DNA of 64,000 nucleotides from the NCBI RefSeq assembly GCF_013032855.1, contig NZ_WQDA01000002.1, positions 620,001 through 684,000 on the forward strand. Reading direction: 5' to 3'. The notes under the pieces were generated by a model. It did no database searches. It saw only the letters and a list, made by a program, of their open reading frames with translations, and was not told where the DNA came from. Positions within the stretch are counted from its first letter, which is position 1. Every line of letters starts with the position of its first letter. Below are positions 7,706 through 16,762 of the stretch, in pieces. This DNA comes from Ruegeria arenilitoris. GTDB taxonomy: Bacteria; Pseudomonadota; Alphaproteobacteria; Rhodobacterales; Rhodobacteraceae. A program made the translations under genes and the position numbers.

Positions 7706-9124
7706 TCAAACATGTGACAGGACAGCGCCCGGGTTCATGATCCCGAGCGGGTCTAAGGCGCCTTTGATGGCGCTCATGGCCGAAAGTTTCGCTGGATCAC
7801 CATAGCGCTCCAGATCACCGGTCTTCAGGCGACCCACCCCGTGCTCGGCACTGACCGATCCTTCGAATTCATGCACCAAGTCATGAACCGCGCGCTTGAT
7901 CGCGGTGCGCCGGTCGTCGAACTCGCCCCGGTCGTGGCCTTTGGGCGGAAATACGTTGTAGTGCAGGTTGCCATCCCCCAGATGACCAAAGCAGTTCACC
8001 CGAAACGGTCCGAAGGCCGCAATCGCCTCGCCGCCTTGGCGAATGAAGTCGGGGATCCGCGAAATCGGAACTGAGATATCGTGGCTGGACACCGAACCGA
8101 TCAACCGGTTTGCCTCGGGGATGCGTTCGCGCACTGACCACAGCGCGTCGCGTTGCGCGGCGCTTTGGGCGATGACACCGTCCGACACCAGACCACGGGC
8201 CTCGGCAGCGACGAACAAGGACTCCAGCGCCGCCTCGGGCTCGTGCCCGGCCGGCAATCCCAGTTCGATCAGAACCGACCATTCCGGCGGTGTGTCAAAG
8301 GGTTGCCGCACGTCCGGCAAGACCTCGGCCAGAAAATCCAGCCCCTGCTTGTGGATCAGTTCGAACGCGCTGACGGTTTCGCCCAAATGGTCGCGGGCCA
8401 GGGCCAGCAGGTCGATCGCCGCTTCGGGGCTGGTGACCTGAAAGATCGCCGTGCCCAGCCCGGCAGGACGGGGGAACAGCTTGAGCGAGGCGGCGGTGAT
8501 GACCCCCAGCGTGCCCTCGGACCCGATCAGCAGGTTGCGCAGATCATAGCCGGTATTGTCCTTGCGCAACCGCCCCAGCCCGTGCCAGATCTCCCCGTTG
8601 GGCAGAACCGCCTCAAGCCCCAGGCACAGATCCCGTGCATTGCCATAACGCAGGACGTTCACGCCCCCGGCATTGGTAGCGAGGTTCCCCCCGATCCGGC
8701 AGGACCCCTGCGCCGCGAGCGACAGCGGAAACAGCCGGTTGGCCGTCTCGGCCGAGGCCTGAATGTCGGCCAGCACAGCACCGGCCTCGGCGATCAGGAT
8801 GTTTTCGGTCGGGTAGACGGCCCGGATCGCGCGCATCCGCTCGAGCGACAGGATCAGGGGCGCGGGGCCATTGGCCATGACCTGTCCGCCCACAAGACCG
8901 GTGCCGCCGCCGTATGGCACCACCGGCACACGGGCCTCGGACGCCAAACGCACCAAGGCTGCGACCTCCTCAACCGTGCGGGGCAAGGCCAGCAGACCCG
9001 CCTGACCGGCGAAGCGGCGGCGCGGCTCTTCCAGATAGCGCGGCTCGACCGGGCGCAGAACATCGTCACCCAGGCGGGCGCGGATGGTTTCGGCAAAGGT
9101 TTCGTCGGCAGCGTTCAAATGCAT
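7706..9124 (-). CDS. FAD-binding oxidase, GlcD / D-2-hydroxyacid dehydrogenase-like
   Basis: A 472-residue flavoenzyme of the vanillyl-alcohol-oxidase fold. The FAD-binding half has PYGGGTGLVGGQ at residues 70-81 and later GNLATNAGGVNVLRYGN. The C-terminal cap half has the GHLGDGNLHYN motif near 385 and SAEHGVGRLKTGDL near 425, typical of the GlcD, D-lactate and D-2-hydroxyglutarate dehydrogenase group. The frame stays open far upstream, but the family homology begins at ATG 9124, so the longer reading is rejected. No GlcE or GlcF gene is adjacent, which favours a stand-alone dehydrogenase over glycolate oxidase. Substrate not decidable. Confidence 0.88.
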   Translation of the reverse strand: MHLNAADETFAETIRARLGDDVLRPVEPRYLEEPRRRFAGQAGLLALPRTVEEVAALVRLASEARVPVVPYGGGTGLVGGQVMANGPAPLILSLERMRAIRAVYPTENILIAEAGAVLADIQASAETANRLFPLSLAAQGSCRIGGNLATNAGGVNVLRYGNARDLCLGLEAVLPNGEIWHGLGRLRKDNTGYDLRNLLIGSEGTLGVITAASLKLFPRPAGLGTAIFQVTSPEAAIDLLALARDHLGETVSAFELIHKQGLDFLAEVLPDVRQPFDTPPEWSVLIELGLPAGHEPEAALESLFVAAEARGLVSDGVIAQSAAQRDALWSVRERIPEANRLIGSVSSHDISVPISRIPDFIRQGGEAIAAFGPFRVNCFGHLGDGNLHYNVFPPKGHDRGEFDDRRTAIKRAVHDLVHEFEGSVSAEHGVGRLKTGDLERYGDPAKLSAMSAIKGALDPLGIMNPGAVLSHV

Positions 9125-9162
9125 GCCCTCTGCATGCCCAAGCCCGCGGCGCACGGCAAGGC

Positions 9163-9981
9163 TTATTCCAATTCCATCAGGTATCGCGGCTCGAGCACTA
9201 CCACCGTCGGGCGGTCCGGGAGGGTCCGCAGGGACACTTCGATCTCCGAAACCCCATCCCGGCGCACCGGGAAATCGGATCGGATATCGGCCAGGAACCG
9301 GTCCAGCGAATATCCCGAGAACCAATGCATCGGAATGATGACCGAACTTTTCAGCCGCTGCAGCACCGAGATCATCTCGGGCAAGGGCATGGTCGTGCCA
9401 CCGTCCACCGCCGCCATGACCACGTCCAGCCGCCCAAGGGCCGCGAACTGCTCGTCGCTGGGGATGTGGTGCAGATGCCCCAGATGGCCGATGCAAAGAC
9501 CTTCGACCTCGAACACGAAGATCGAGTTTCCGCGCTCTTCCACCCCGCCATAAGCGGACCGGATGTCGGTCGATACGTTGCGCACCAGCAATTCGCCCAG
9601 GTCGAGGTGGTGTTCGATGCCCTGCCCGAACTCGCCCCAACCCGGCAGCACATGCGGGATGGCCGGGTCGGGATAGGCGGTCCAATGGGTGTCATGGGCG
9701 TGGTTCATCGTCACGATGTCGGGAATCAGATCCGCGCCGCCGATGAAGCCGGTATAGTCGGTCACGGCATTCAGCCCGCCGGATGTCTGGATCAGAAAGG
9801 ACGCATGCGCGACATAGCTGATCCGGACCGAGAATTCGGGCACCGGATCCTGCCACGCCGCCTTGTGCAGATACTGGATTCCAGGGGTGTTCTGGGCGAT
9901 GGCGATGCAATGGCTCGGCCGACGCTCCTGCGCCGCCGCCGTCCCTGCCAGCAAGATCAGACCCGCCAAAACACTCCGCAT
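9163..9981 (-). CDS. Exported metallo-beta-lactamase-fold hydrolase (UlaG-like)
   Basis: A 272-residue protein with an N-terminal signal peptide (MRSVLAGLILLAGTAAAQ) and a metallo-hydrolase domain. Candidate metal ligands in order are H59, the N-H94-A-H96-D97-T-H99 motif, H166/H169 in GHLGHLHH, D193 in VDGG, and H219 in IPMHW. This spacing resembles the UlaG/L-ascorbate-lactonase-like group more than classical beta-lactamases. Most UlaG-like proteins are cytoplasmic, so the exported form is unusual. It lies 38 bases upstream of the FAD oxidase gene on the same strand; a functional link is possible but unproven. Substrate unknown. Confidence 0.8.
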   Translation of the reverse strand: MRSVLAGLILLAGTAAAQERRPSHCIAIAQNTPGIQYLHKAAWQDPVPEFSVRISYVAHASFLIQTSGGLNAVTDYTGFIGGADLIPDIVTMNHAHDTHWTAYPDPAIPHVLPGWGEFGQGIEHHLDLGELLVRNVSTDIRSAYGGVEERGNSIFVFEVEGLCIGHLGHLHHIPSDEQFAALGRLDVVMAAVDGGTTMPLPEMISVLQRLKSSVIIPMHWFSGYSLDRFLADIRSDFPVRRDGVSEIEVSLRTLPDRPTVVVLEPRYLMELE

Positions 9982-10073
9982 GATCGGAAGTCTAGCGCAT
10001 CGGCGCCTCGAGTCACGTCACTGGGCCCAAATTTCGGAAACAGTCCCGCCCACATCAGGTCCGAACGGGCGCC

Positions 10074-10658
10074 CTAGCCCGCGTCCGTCCGCCCGCGCCG
10101 GTCCGAGCGCAGCGACGCATAGAGCACATGCGTCCGCCACCGCCCGTTGATCTGCAGATAGGATTGCGCCACGCCCTCGTATTTGAACCCCGAGCTTTCC
10201 AACAGCCCGCGAGAGGCGGCGTTTTCCGGCAGGCAGGCGGCCTCGATCCGGCTCAGGTCCAGTCGGGTAAAGGCGTAATGCACCACGGCGCCGATGGCCT
10301 CGCGCATGTAACCCTGCCGGGCAAAGGCCTGCCCGGTCCAATAGCCCAGCGTTCCGGCCTGCGCCGGCCCCCGGCGGATGTTGTCCAGCGTAATGGCGCC
10401 CACCAGCATGTCATCCGTTCTGCGGAAGAGGAACAGCGGAACCGCCGTGCCATTGGCCACCGAGCGTTGCGCCCAGTAGACACGGTTGGTGAACGATTTG
10501 CGGGTCAGATGATCCTTGGCCCAGATCGGCTCCCACGGGGTCAGATACTCGCGCGAGGCCAGCCGCAGCGCGGCCCAGTCGTTGAAGTCGGAATGCACGG
10601 GCGGGCGCAAGCTCAACCGCTCGGTCTCGAGTTTCAGCCTGCGTCTGCCCAACAGCAT
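10074..10658 (-). CDS. RimJ/RimL-type GNAT N-acetyltransferase
   Basis: A 194-residue GNAT acetyltransferase of the RimJ type, which in characterised cases acetylates the N-terminus of ribosomal proteins. Visible features are LETERLSLRPPVHSDFNDW at the start, the acetyl-CoA loop ARQGYMREAI with the family's GYWTG before it, and the C-terminal NAASRGLLESSGFKYEG. The reading frame continues upstream, but homology begins at ATG 10658, whose A is also the last base of the peptidase stop codon (TGATG overlap), so translation is coupled to the M16 peptidase. Substrate unproven. Confidence 0.88.
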   Translation of the reverse strand: MLLGRRRLKLETERLSLRPPVHSDFNDWAALRLASREYLTPWEPIWAKDHLTRKSFTNRVYWAQRSVANGTAVPLFLFRRTDDMLVGAITLDNIRRGPAQAGTLGYWTGQAFARQGYMREAIGAVVHYAFTRLDLSRIEAACLPENAASRGLLESSGFKYEGVAQSYLQINGRWRTHVLYASLRSDRRGRTDAG

Positions 10659-11920
10659 CACGCCGCGCGCCTCTCCTGCAGCCTCTCCAGTGTCGGCGCA
10701 CCACCCACAGGTCCGTAGAGCGCCAGTGCTGCCGGGGCCTGAACCGCCATCTTTTCGGCAAAGGCCCGGACGTCGGCGGTGCTGACCGCGTCGATCTTGG
10801 CCACGGTTTCCTCGAGCGGCGGAACACGGCCCCATATCTGCACCAGCCGGGCCAGACGTTCGGCCCGGTTCGAGGGGCTTTCCAGCCCCATCAGCATCCC
10901 GGCCTTCATCTGTGCGCGGGCGCGGGCAACCTCCTCCGGGCTCATGTCCTCGGCGGCGCGCTTCATCTCGTCGATGGTGATGGTGGCCAGCTCGCCCACC
11001 TGATCGGCCGAAGTGCCGGCATAGATCGTGGTCGTTCCCGTGTCGGCATAGGCGCCGGTCTGGGCAAAGATCGTATAGCACAGCCCGCGGGTCTCACGCA
11101 CTTCCTGAAACAGGCGCGAGGACATGCCGCCGCCCAGCGCGGTCGAATAGATCTGCGCGGTATAGATCTCGTCATTGCGATAGCCCGGGCTTTCCAGCGC
11201 CAGGGCAAAATGCGCCTGCTCCAGCGCCTTGTCCCGCCGCGCCTCGCCGCCAGTGAACCGCGCGGGTTCCGGTAGCAGCCCCTTGCGGGGTTGCAGATGG
11301 CCGAACATCTCTTCGGCCAGTTTCATCAACTGGTCATGATCGACCGCGCCCGCCGCCGACAGGATCATCTGATCGGGCGCATAGTGCTCGGCCACGAAGG
11401 CCGACAGGTCGTCGCGCGAAAAGGCGCTGACCCGTTCGGTCGGCCCCAGAATGGTGCGGCCCAGCGGCTGGTCGCGATAGCTCTGTTCCTGCAGCCAGTC
11501 AAAGATCACATCGTCGGGCGTGTCATGCGCCTGTCCGATTTCCTGCAGGATCACGCCGCGCTCAACCTCGATCTCGCGCGGGTCGAAGACGGGGTTCAGG
11601 ACAATGTCGCCGATCACGTCCATCGCCAGCGCCACGTCATCCTTCAGCACCCGGGCGTAATAGGCCGTCACCTCGCGCGAGGTATAGGCGTTGATATAGC
11701 CGCCCACATCCTCGATCGCCTCGGCGATCTGCAAAGCAGAGCGCCGCTCGGTGCCCTTGAAGGCCATATGCTCGAGGAAATGCGCGATGCCGTTCTGTTC
11801 GATCCGCTCGTGCCGCCCGCCGGCGGTCACCCAGATGCCGATGGCGGCCGATTGCAGCCCCGGCATCTGTTCGCTGACGATCCGAAAGCCGTTTGTTAGT
11901 TGGTCCAGTCTGACAGTCAC
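10658..11920 (-). CDS. M16 family zinc metallopeptidase (processing-peptidase-like)
   Basis: A 420-residue peptidase of the pitrilysin/mitochondrial processing peptidase beta family. The inverted zinc motif H47-F-L-E50-H51 is intact, and the third ligand is E127 in RGVILQEIG, the expected 75 residues later. The C-terminal inactive half-domain has the usual GGGMSSRLFQEVRE stretch. There is no signal peptide, so it is probably cytoplasmic. The start ATG overlaps the thrC stop (ATGA), so it is in an operon with thrC upstream and the GNAT gene downstream. The substrate is unknown. Confidence 0.92.
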   Translation of the reverse strand: MTVRLDQLTNGFRIVSEQMPGLQSAAIGIWVTAGGRHERIEQNGIAHFLEHMAFKGTERRSALQIAEAIEDVGGYINAYTSREVTAYYARVLKDDVALAMDVIGDIVLNPVFDPREIEVERGVILQEIGQAHDTPDDVIFDWLQEQSYRDQPLGRTILGPTERVSAFSRDDLSAFVAEHYAPDQMILSAAGAVDHDQLMKLAEEMFGHLQPRKGLLPEPARFTGGEARRDKALEQAHFALALESPGYRNDEIYTAQIYSTALGGGMSSRLFQEVRETRGLCYTIFAQTGAYADTGTTTIYAGTSADQVGELATITIDEMKRAAEDMSPEEVARARAQMKAGMLMGLESPSNRAERLARLVQIWGRVPPLEETVAKIDAVSTADVRAFAEKMAVQAPAALALYGPVGGAPTLERLQERRAA

Positions 11921-13305
11921 TCAGCAATATGCCTTTTGATATGATCCTCGATGGCGCCCAGATCGTTGGCGATGCGGGTCACCCGTTCCGGACGTTCATA
12001 CAGATCGGACATGCGCGAGGGAAGAGGCGGATGCACACCGCTGGCCTGCTCGACTGCGGCGGGGAATTTCGCCGGGTGCGCGGTGGCCAGAGTAACCATG
12101 GGCACATCGGCGGCGCGGGTGTCTTCGGCCACCTTGATGCCCACGGCGGTATGCGGGCAGACCAGCTCGGCGCTGTGTTCCAGCGTGGATTTGATCGTGG
12201 CCAGCGTTTCCTCTTCTGACACACGGCCCGAGTCGAAGCTTTCGCGCAGGGCCTCCATCGCGCCCTGGCTGACGTAGAAGCCGCCCTGTTTCAGCTCGTC
12301 CATCAACTGCGCCACGGCCCGCCCGTCCTCGCCATAGGCATAGTACAGCGCGCGCTCAAAGTTCGAGCTGACCTGAATATCCATCGATGGGCTTATCGAG
12401 GGGATGGTGTCGCCCTTGAAATAGCCCTGCCCCGACAGGCAGCGATGCAGGATGTCGTTCTGGTTGGTCGCCACCACCAGACGGTCGATGGGCAGACCCA
12501 TCCTTTTGGCGATGTAGCCGGCGAAGATGTCGCCGAAATTGCCGGTGGGCACCGTGAAGCTGACCTTGCGATGCGGCGCGCCCAGGCTGGTCGCGGCCGA
12601 GAAATAATAAACCACTTGCGCCAGCACGCGGGCAAAGTTGATCGAGTTCACCCCTGCCAGCTTGACCCCGTCGCGGAAATCGAAATCGTTGAACATGTCC
12701 TTCACGGCGGCCTGACAGTCGTCGAAATCGCCATCGACGGCCAGCGCGTGCACGTTGCTGTCGGCGGGTGTGGTCATCTGACGGCGCTGCACCTCGGAGA
12801 CGCGGCCATGCGGGAACAGGATGAACACATCGACCGCGTCCAGCCCCCGGAACGCCTCGATCGCGGCCGATCCTGTGTCGCCGCTGGTGGCGCCGACGAT
12901 GGTAACACGTTCGCCCCGCCTCTTCAGCGCCACCTGGAACAGCTGGCCGATAAGCTGCATGGCGAAATCCTTGAAGGCCAGCGTGGGCCCGTGGAACAGC
13001 TCCAGCAGAAAGTGGTTCTCGTTCAGCTGCTTCAAAGGCGCGCGGGCATCATGGCCGAACCCGGCATAGGCGCGGGCGATGATCTCTTTGAATTCGTCCC
13101 CGGCGAACGAGCCGCTGACATACGGCCACATGACGAGGAACGCGATCTCTTCATAGGGCAGCCCGGCAAGTGCGGCGATCTCGTCCCGGCTCAGAACCGG
13201 GATCTCGGCAGGCAGGTACAGGCCGCCGTCGCGGGCCAGACCGGTCAGCATCGCCTCTTCAAAGCTCAGTTCGGGCGCCTGCCCGCGGGTCGAGATATAT
13301 TTCAT
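11917..13305 (-). CDS. thrC: Threonine synthase
   Basis: A pyridoxal-phosphate enzyme that converts O-phosphohomoserine to threonine and phosphate. The 462-residue length fits the long bacterial/fungal type. The PLP lysine is K112 in GPTLAFKDFAMQ; the substrate-binding stretch VGATSGDTGSAAIEAF and the PTGNFGDIFAGY phosphate loop are present. It overlaps SURF1 upstream and the peptidase downstream by four bases each (ATGA), a tightly coupled operon. No other threonine gene is near. Confidence 0.95.
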   Translation of the reverse strand: MKYISTRGQAPELSFEEAMLTGLARDGGLYLPAEIPVLSRDEIAALAGLPYEEIAFLVMWPYVSGSFAGDEFKEIIARAYAGFGHDARAPLKQLNENHFLLELFHGPTLAFKDFAMQLIGQLFQVALKRRGERVTIVGATSGDTGSAAIEAFRGLDAVDVFILFPHGRVSEVQRRQMTTPADSNVHALAVDGDFDDCQAAVKDMFNDFDFRDGVKLAGVNSINFARVLAQVVYYFSAATSLGAPHRKVSFTVPTGNFGDIFAGYIAKRMGLPIDRLVVATNQNDILHRCLSGQGYFKGDTIPSISPSMDIQVSSNFERALYYAYGEDGRAVAQLMDELKQGGFYVSQGAMEALRESFDSGRVSEEETLATIKSTLEHSAELVCPHTAVGIKVAEDTRAADVPMVTLATAHPAKFPAAVEQASGVHPPLPSRMSDLYERPERVTRIANDLGAIEDHIKRHIAE

Positions 13306-13979
13306 TGCGCGTCACTTTCTGATGGGGCGCGGCCGCGCCACAGGAAATATCCGGTCATTGCGGCCCAGACCAGCGCCAGGCCGAACCATGTCACCGCGTA
13401 TTGCAGATGGTCGTTGGGAATACCCGCCGTATCCACCGGCAGCGGCGTGATGGCGGGATCGGTCTGGCTGCGGGCAACCAGTAGGATCGGTTCGGCCCCA
13501 AGTGCATCGGCCAGCGCGGGCACGTCGCGGGCAAACCAGATGTTGCCCGCCCGGTCCGGATCGGGGGTATAGCTGTCGATCTCATCGGGCCAATGCAGAT
13601 TTCCGACAACCTGCATGGGCCCGATCTGGCGTTCGGCCTGCTTGGCCGTTGTGGGCACAAAGCCCCGGTCCACAAGGATCGTGCGATCACCAGTTCGGAA
13701 GGGCGCGATGATCCGATAGCCCGGGCCGACCTGTTTGACCGAAACCAGTACATGGATTTCGCCGGGCAGCATCTCGCCCGATACTTCGACGGGCAGATAA
13801 CGGTCGGCTTCAGGGTCGACCGCCTCGGGCAGCGGCACTGGATCGGCGGCGATCCGGGCTTCGATGTCGGCCAGAATGCCCTCTTTCCAGGCCAGACGCT
13901 GAACCTGCCAAGTGCCCAGAGACACAAGAACCGCCAGCCCGGCGAGTCCAAAAATCAGCAGAAACAGGATGCGGCGCAT
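13302..13979 (-). CDS. SURF1 family cytochrome oxidase assembly protein
   Basis: SURF1 helps insert heme a into subunit I of aa3 oxidase. The 225-residue protein has the family's two membrane segments, one at the N-terminus (RILFLLIFGLAGLAVLVSLG) and one near the C-terminus (TWFGLALVWAAMTGYFLW), with a periplasmic domain between them containing VEVSGEMLPGE and ILVDRGFVP. I chose the ATG at 13979, 13 codons inside the longest frame, because AAGGG precedes it and the membrane helix then starts at once. It follows the oxidase cluster on the same strand, after a terminator. Confidence 0.9.
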   Translation of the reverse strand: MRRILFLLIFGLAGLAVLVSLGTWQVQRLAWKEGILADIEARIAADPVPLPEAVDPEADRYLPVEVSGEMLPGEIHVLVSVKQVGPGYRIIAPFRTGDRTILVDRGFVPTTAKQAERQIGPMQVVGNLHWPDEIDSYTPDPDRAGNIWFARDVPALADALGAEPILLVARSQTDPAITPLPVDTAGIPNDHLQYAVTWFGLALVWAAMTGYFLWRGRAPSESDAQ

Positions 13980-14071
13980 GTCTGGCCCTTGTTGCGTATC
14001 ATAGCGGCTCGGGGTCAAGCCGGCGTCTTGTTACGGTCTGTGCGCAAGGAAATGCAACCTTGCAATTGTAC

Positions 14072-14093
14072 GGGGCGCAATCCCTTGCGCCCC
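14072..14093. repeat. Perfect inverted repeat upstream of SURF1
   Basis: Arms GGGGCGCAA (14072-14080) and TTGCGCCCC (14085-14093) flank a TCCC loop, between the coxC terminator and the SURF1 start. There is no T-run. It may be an mRNA leader hairpin or a protein-binding site. Confidence 0.4.
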
Positions 14094-14101
14094 TGATCGA
14101 G

Positions 14102-14128
14102 AAAAAGCCGCCCCGAGGGGCGGCTTTT
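14102..14128 (-). terminator. Terminator after the coxC gene
   Basis: Arms AAAAGCCGCCCC (14103-14114) and GGGGCGGCTTTT (14117-14128) form a 12-base-pair stem with a two-base GA loop. Read on the minus strand, it ends in five T, 25 bases after the coxC stop. It closes the oxidase cluster and separates it from SURF1-thrC. Confidence 0.8.
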
Positions 14129-14152
14129 GCAATTCGACAGCCTCGCGGGGCG

Positions 14153-14968
14153 TTACATCAGCGGTGCCTGACCCCAGATGTAGACTGCGAAGAACAGGAA
14201 CAGCCAGACAACGTCGACAAAGTGCCAGTACCATGCGGCCGCCTCGAACCCGACGTGTTTCTCCGGGGTAAAGTCGCCACGAAGCGCGCGGATCAGACAG
14301 ACAGTCAGGAAGATGGTGCCGATGATCACATGTGCGCCGTGGAAGCCGGTTGCCATGAAGAAGTTCGAGTAGAACTGATCGCCGCCGAACTCCCAGCCTT
14401 CGTGGGCCAGCAGTTCATAGTATTCGAAGGCCTGCAGGAAGGTGAAGGCGATACCCAGGACGATACCGATCGCGAGACCCTGAATCAGCGCCTTGCGGTC
14501 GTTGTCGTGGACCAGCGCGTGGTGCGCCCAAGTGATCGCACAGCCCGACAGCAACAGAACCAGAGTGTTGATCAGCGGCAGGTGGAACGGGTCCACCGCG
14601 TGGATGTCAGGCTGGATGTATTCGGTGCCGGCATAGTCGTACATCGGATACATGCGATGTTTGAAGAACGACCAGAACCAGGCGAAGAAGAACATCACCT
14701 CGGACATGACGAACAGGATGAACCCGTAGCGCAGCCCGATCCGGACGACCGGAGTGTGATCACCCGCGCGGCTTTCGGCCACGACCTCGGACCACCAGGC
14801 AAACATCGTGTAGAGAACTGCCACAAGACCACCCCAGAACACGAAGGAGGTCATGCCGTGCATCCACAAGACGGCTCCGAACAGCATGACGAAGCCACCG
14901 ATCGCGCCGATCAGCGGCCAGATCGAAGGTGCCAGAATGTGGTAATCGTGGTTTTTTGCGTGTGCCAT
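14153..14968 (-). CDS. coxC: Cytochrome c oxidase subunit III
   Basis: Subunit III of the aa3-type cytochrome c oxidase, an inner-membrane protein of the terminal respiratory complex that stabilises proton pumping. The 271-residue protein has seven hydrophobic segments. Recognisable stretches are [14 protein letters not shown] and the end [16 protein letters not shown] followed by [18 protein letters not shown]. It is the last gene of the cluster coxB-ctaB-small protein-ctaG-coxC and is followed by a strong terminator. Subunit I is not in the window. Confidence 0.96.
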   Translation of the reverse strand: MAHAKNHDYHILAPSIWPLIGAIGGFVMLFGAVLWMHGMTSFVFWGGLVAVLYTMFAWWSEVVAESRAGDHTPVVRIGLRYGFILFVMSEVMFFFAWFWSFFKHRMYPMYDYAGTEYIQPDIHAVDPFHLPLINTLVLLLSGCAITWAHHALVHDNDRKALIQGLAIGIVLGIAFTFLQAFEYYELLAHEGWEFGGDQFYSNFFMATGFHGAHVIIGTIFLTVCLIRALRGDFTPEKHVGFEAAAWYWHFVDVVWLFLFFAVYIWGQAPLM

Positions 14969-14990
14969 CAGCGTCCCTCACCTACAGGCG

Positions 14991-15566
14991 TTAGTTCGTG
15001 TTTGTTTCTGCCTGCGCATCCAGGGCGGCATAGCCCTCGGGCAGGTCTATTTCATAGAATGTATACGACAGCGTGATCGTATGAACATACTGTGCTTCGG
15101 GGTCTTCCACCATTTCGGGGTCGACGAAGAAAGTTACGGGCATCTCGACGCGTTCGCCGGGCTCCAGAACCTGCTCCTCAAAACAGAAACATGCGATCTT
15201 CTGGAAGTATCCGCCGGCGGAATAGGGCGTCACGTTGTACGATGCCTGTCCCGCAACCGGCTTGTCGGTCGGATTGTATGCTTCGTAAAAGGCCAGACCG
15301 GTCTCACCGATACGCACCTTCATCTCTCGCTCGACGGGTTTGAATTCCCACGGCATGTCCTTGGCCTTGGAGGCGTCGAAGCGAACGGTCACCACCCGGT
15401 CGAGGATATCGTCGGGCGTGGCCTCGGCAACGCCGGTGGTGCCCCCGAACCCGGTGACCCGACAGAACCAGTCGTAGAACGGCACGGCCGCCCAGGCCAG
15501 GCTGCCCATCAGAACAACCAGCCCAACGGTTTGTACAACGGTCTTCTGCGGTCCGCTCAAAGCCAT
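14991..15566 (-). CDS. ctaG: Cytochrome c oxidase assembly protein CtaG (Cox11-like)
   Basis: CtaG/Cox11 delivers copper to the CuB site of subunit I. The 191-residue protein has one N-terminal membrane anchor (about residues 10-30), then the periplasmic domain. The copper-binding pair C126-F-C128 lies in KIACFCFEEQVLEPGE, the family signature; the third conserved Cys (C35) is just after the anchor. Its ATG shares one base with the stop codon of the 53-residue gene upstream (TGATG), so the two are translationally coupled. Confidence 0.95.
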   Translation of the reverse strand: MALSGPQKTVVQTVGLVVLMGSLAWAAVPFYDWFCRVTGFGGTTGVAEATPDDILDRVVTVRFDASKAKDMPWEFKPVEREMKVRIGETGLAFYEAYNPTDKPVAGQASYNVTPYSAGGYFQKIACFCFEEQVLEPGERVEMPVTFFVDPEMVEDPEAQYVHTITLSYTFYEIDLPEGYAALDAQAETNTN

Positions 15567-15727
15567 CAGTTCTGAACCTCCTCGCTGGGCACGCCGAAAT
15601 CGCTGCCCGAGACCTTTACGATGGTCAGGCCGAAAATGATCACGATGAACGCCGCCAGCGTCAGCCCAACACCCAGGTTGCGACCGAAGCGACGCTGGTG
15701 CAGCTCATGGCTTTTGCGCAGGCTCAT
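15566..15727 (-). CDS. Small membrane protein of the cox cluster
   Basis: A 53-residue protein: a basic, histidine-containing N-terminus (MSLRKSHELHQRRFGRNLG), one membrane helix (about residues 19-38) and a short polar tail. The start ATG at 15727 overlaps the ctaB stop (ATGA), and its stop overlaps the ctaG start, so it is surely translated with them. A small gene stands at this place in many alphaproteobacterial oxidase clusters and is often called CoxF-like or cytochrome oxidase assembly protein. Exact function unknown. The longer upstream reading overlaps ctaB and is rejected. Confidence 0.8.
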   Translation of the reverse strand: MSLRKSHELHQRRFGRNLGVGLTLAAFIVIIFGLTIVKVSGSDFGVPSEEVQN

Positions 15728-16680
15728 GACCAGCCTCCCAACCCGTAGGGTTTCAGCAGCCCCTCGGCGAGGATCGCGCCGAAATGTAGGAACAGGTACA
15801 GAAGCGACAGCTTGAAAAAGCTGCGCTCGACCTTGAAATTGTCCGCCTCCGCGTCGTCTTCGGTGCGGCGCGATATGGCCCACGCCCCCCGGAAGAACAG
15901 AGCGTTCAACACCACGGCCACAGCCAGGTAAATCGGCCCACCAATGCCCGAGAACGCCGTGCCCACGGCCAGCAGAGCCAGCAATGCGGTATAGACCAAG
16001 ATATGGCTCCGCGTGGCGCGGCGTCCATGCGTTACGGTCAGCATTGGCACGCCCGCGTCGTCATAATCCGAGCGCATGAACAGCGCCAGCGCCCAGAAAT
16101 GCGGCGGGGTCCACATGAAGGTCAGGGCAAACATCAGCCACGGCTCAAGCGTCATCGAACCCGTGGCGGCAACCCATCCGATTACCGGCGGGAAGGCGCC
16201 CGCGGCGCCACCAATCACGATGTTCTGCGGCGTCAGGCGCTTGAGCCACATCGTGTAGATCACGACATAAAAAAAGATGGTAAAGGCCAGAAACGCGCCC
16301 GCGAACCAGTTGGTCGCCAAACCCAGCATGATCACCGACAGACCCGACAGGGCCAGGCCCAGCGCCATCGCCTCGCCGGGCTCGACCTTGCCCGACGGGA
16401 TCGGACGGCCCTTGGTGCGCTTCATAACCTTGTCGATATCCGCATCCCACCACATGTTCAGCGCGCCCGAGGCGCCACCGCCGATGGCGATGAACAGGAT
16501 GGCGCAGAAGCCGACGAACGGATGTACCGGCACAGGGGCGGCCAGCAGACCTACCAACGCGGTGAACACGACAAGCGACATCACCCGCGGCTTGAGCAGG
16601 GCGAAATAGTCGCCAAAGCCGGCCTCGTCCGCACGGGATTGTGCGGCAAGTGTGCTGGCATTGATGCTCGCGTCGGTCAT
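15724..16680 (-). CDS. ctaB: Heme O synthase (protoheme IX farnesyltransferase)
   Basis: This inner-membrane prenyltransferase attaches a farnesyl group to heme b, giving heme o, the precursor of the heme a used by the aa3 oxidase. The 318-residue protein has about nine hydrophobic segments. The Mg/diphosphate motif NMWWDADIDKVMKRTKGRPI is complete, and the second conserved loop (RSDYDDAGVPMLTVTHG) is present. I chose the ATG at 16680 because AAGGAC lies just before it; the longer frame start at 16716 is less likely. It overlaps the 53-residue gene by four bases. Confidence 0.95.
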   Translation of the reverse strand: MTDASINASTLAAQSRADEAGFGDYFALLKPRVMSLVVFTALVGLLAAPVPVHPFVGFCAILFIAIGGGASGALNMWWDADIDKVMKRTKGRPIPSGKVEPGEAMALGLALSGLSVIMLGLATNWFAGAFLAFTIFFYVVIYTMWLKRLTPQNIVIGGAAGAFPPVIGWVAATGSMTLEPWLMFALTFMWTPPHFWALALFMRSDYDDAGVPMLTVTHGRRATRSHILVYTALLALLAVGTAFSGIGGPIYLAVAVVLNALFFRGAWAISRRTEDDAEADNFKVERSFFKLSLLYLFLHFGAILAEGLLKPYGLGGWS

Positions 16681-16762
16681 GTCAGGTCCTTGTGGTGCGA
16701 AAGCTGCGCGAAACACGCGCAGCCTGTCCTTGGTTTCGAACGGGCCTCAGGCCCCGGGTTCG

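Noticed and set aside
8153..9553. A 466-codon open frame on the plus strand opposite the FAD oxidase gene
   Set aside because: It has no recognisable domain, and its residues reflect the high-GC codon bias of the real gene on the other strand.
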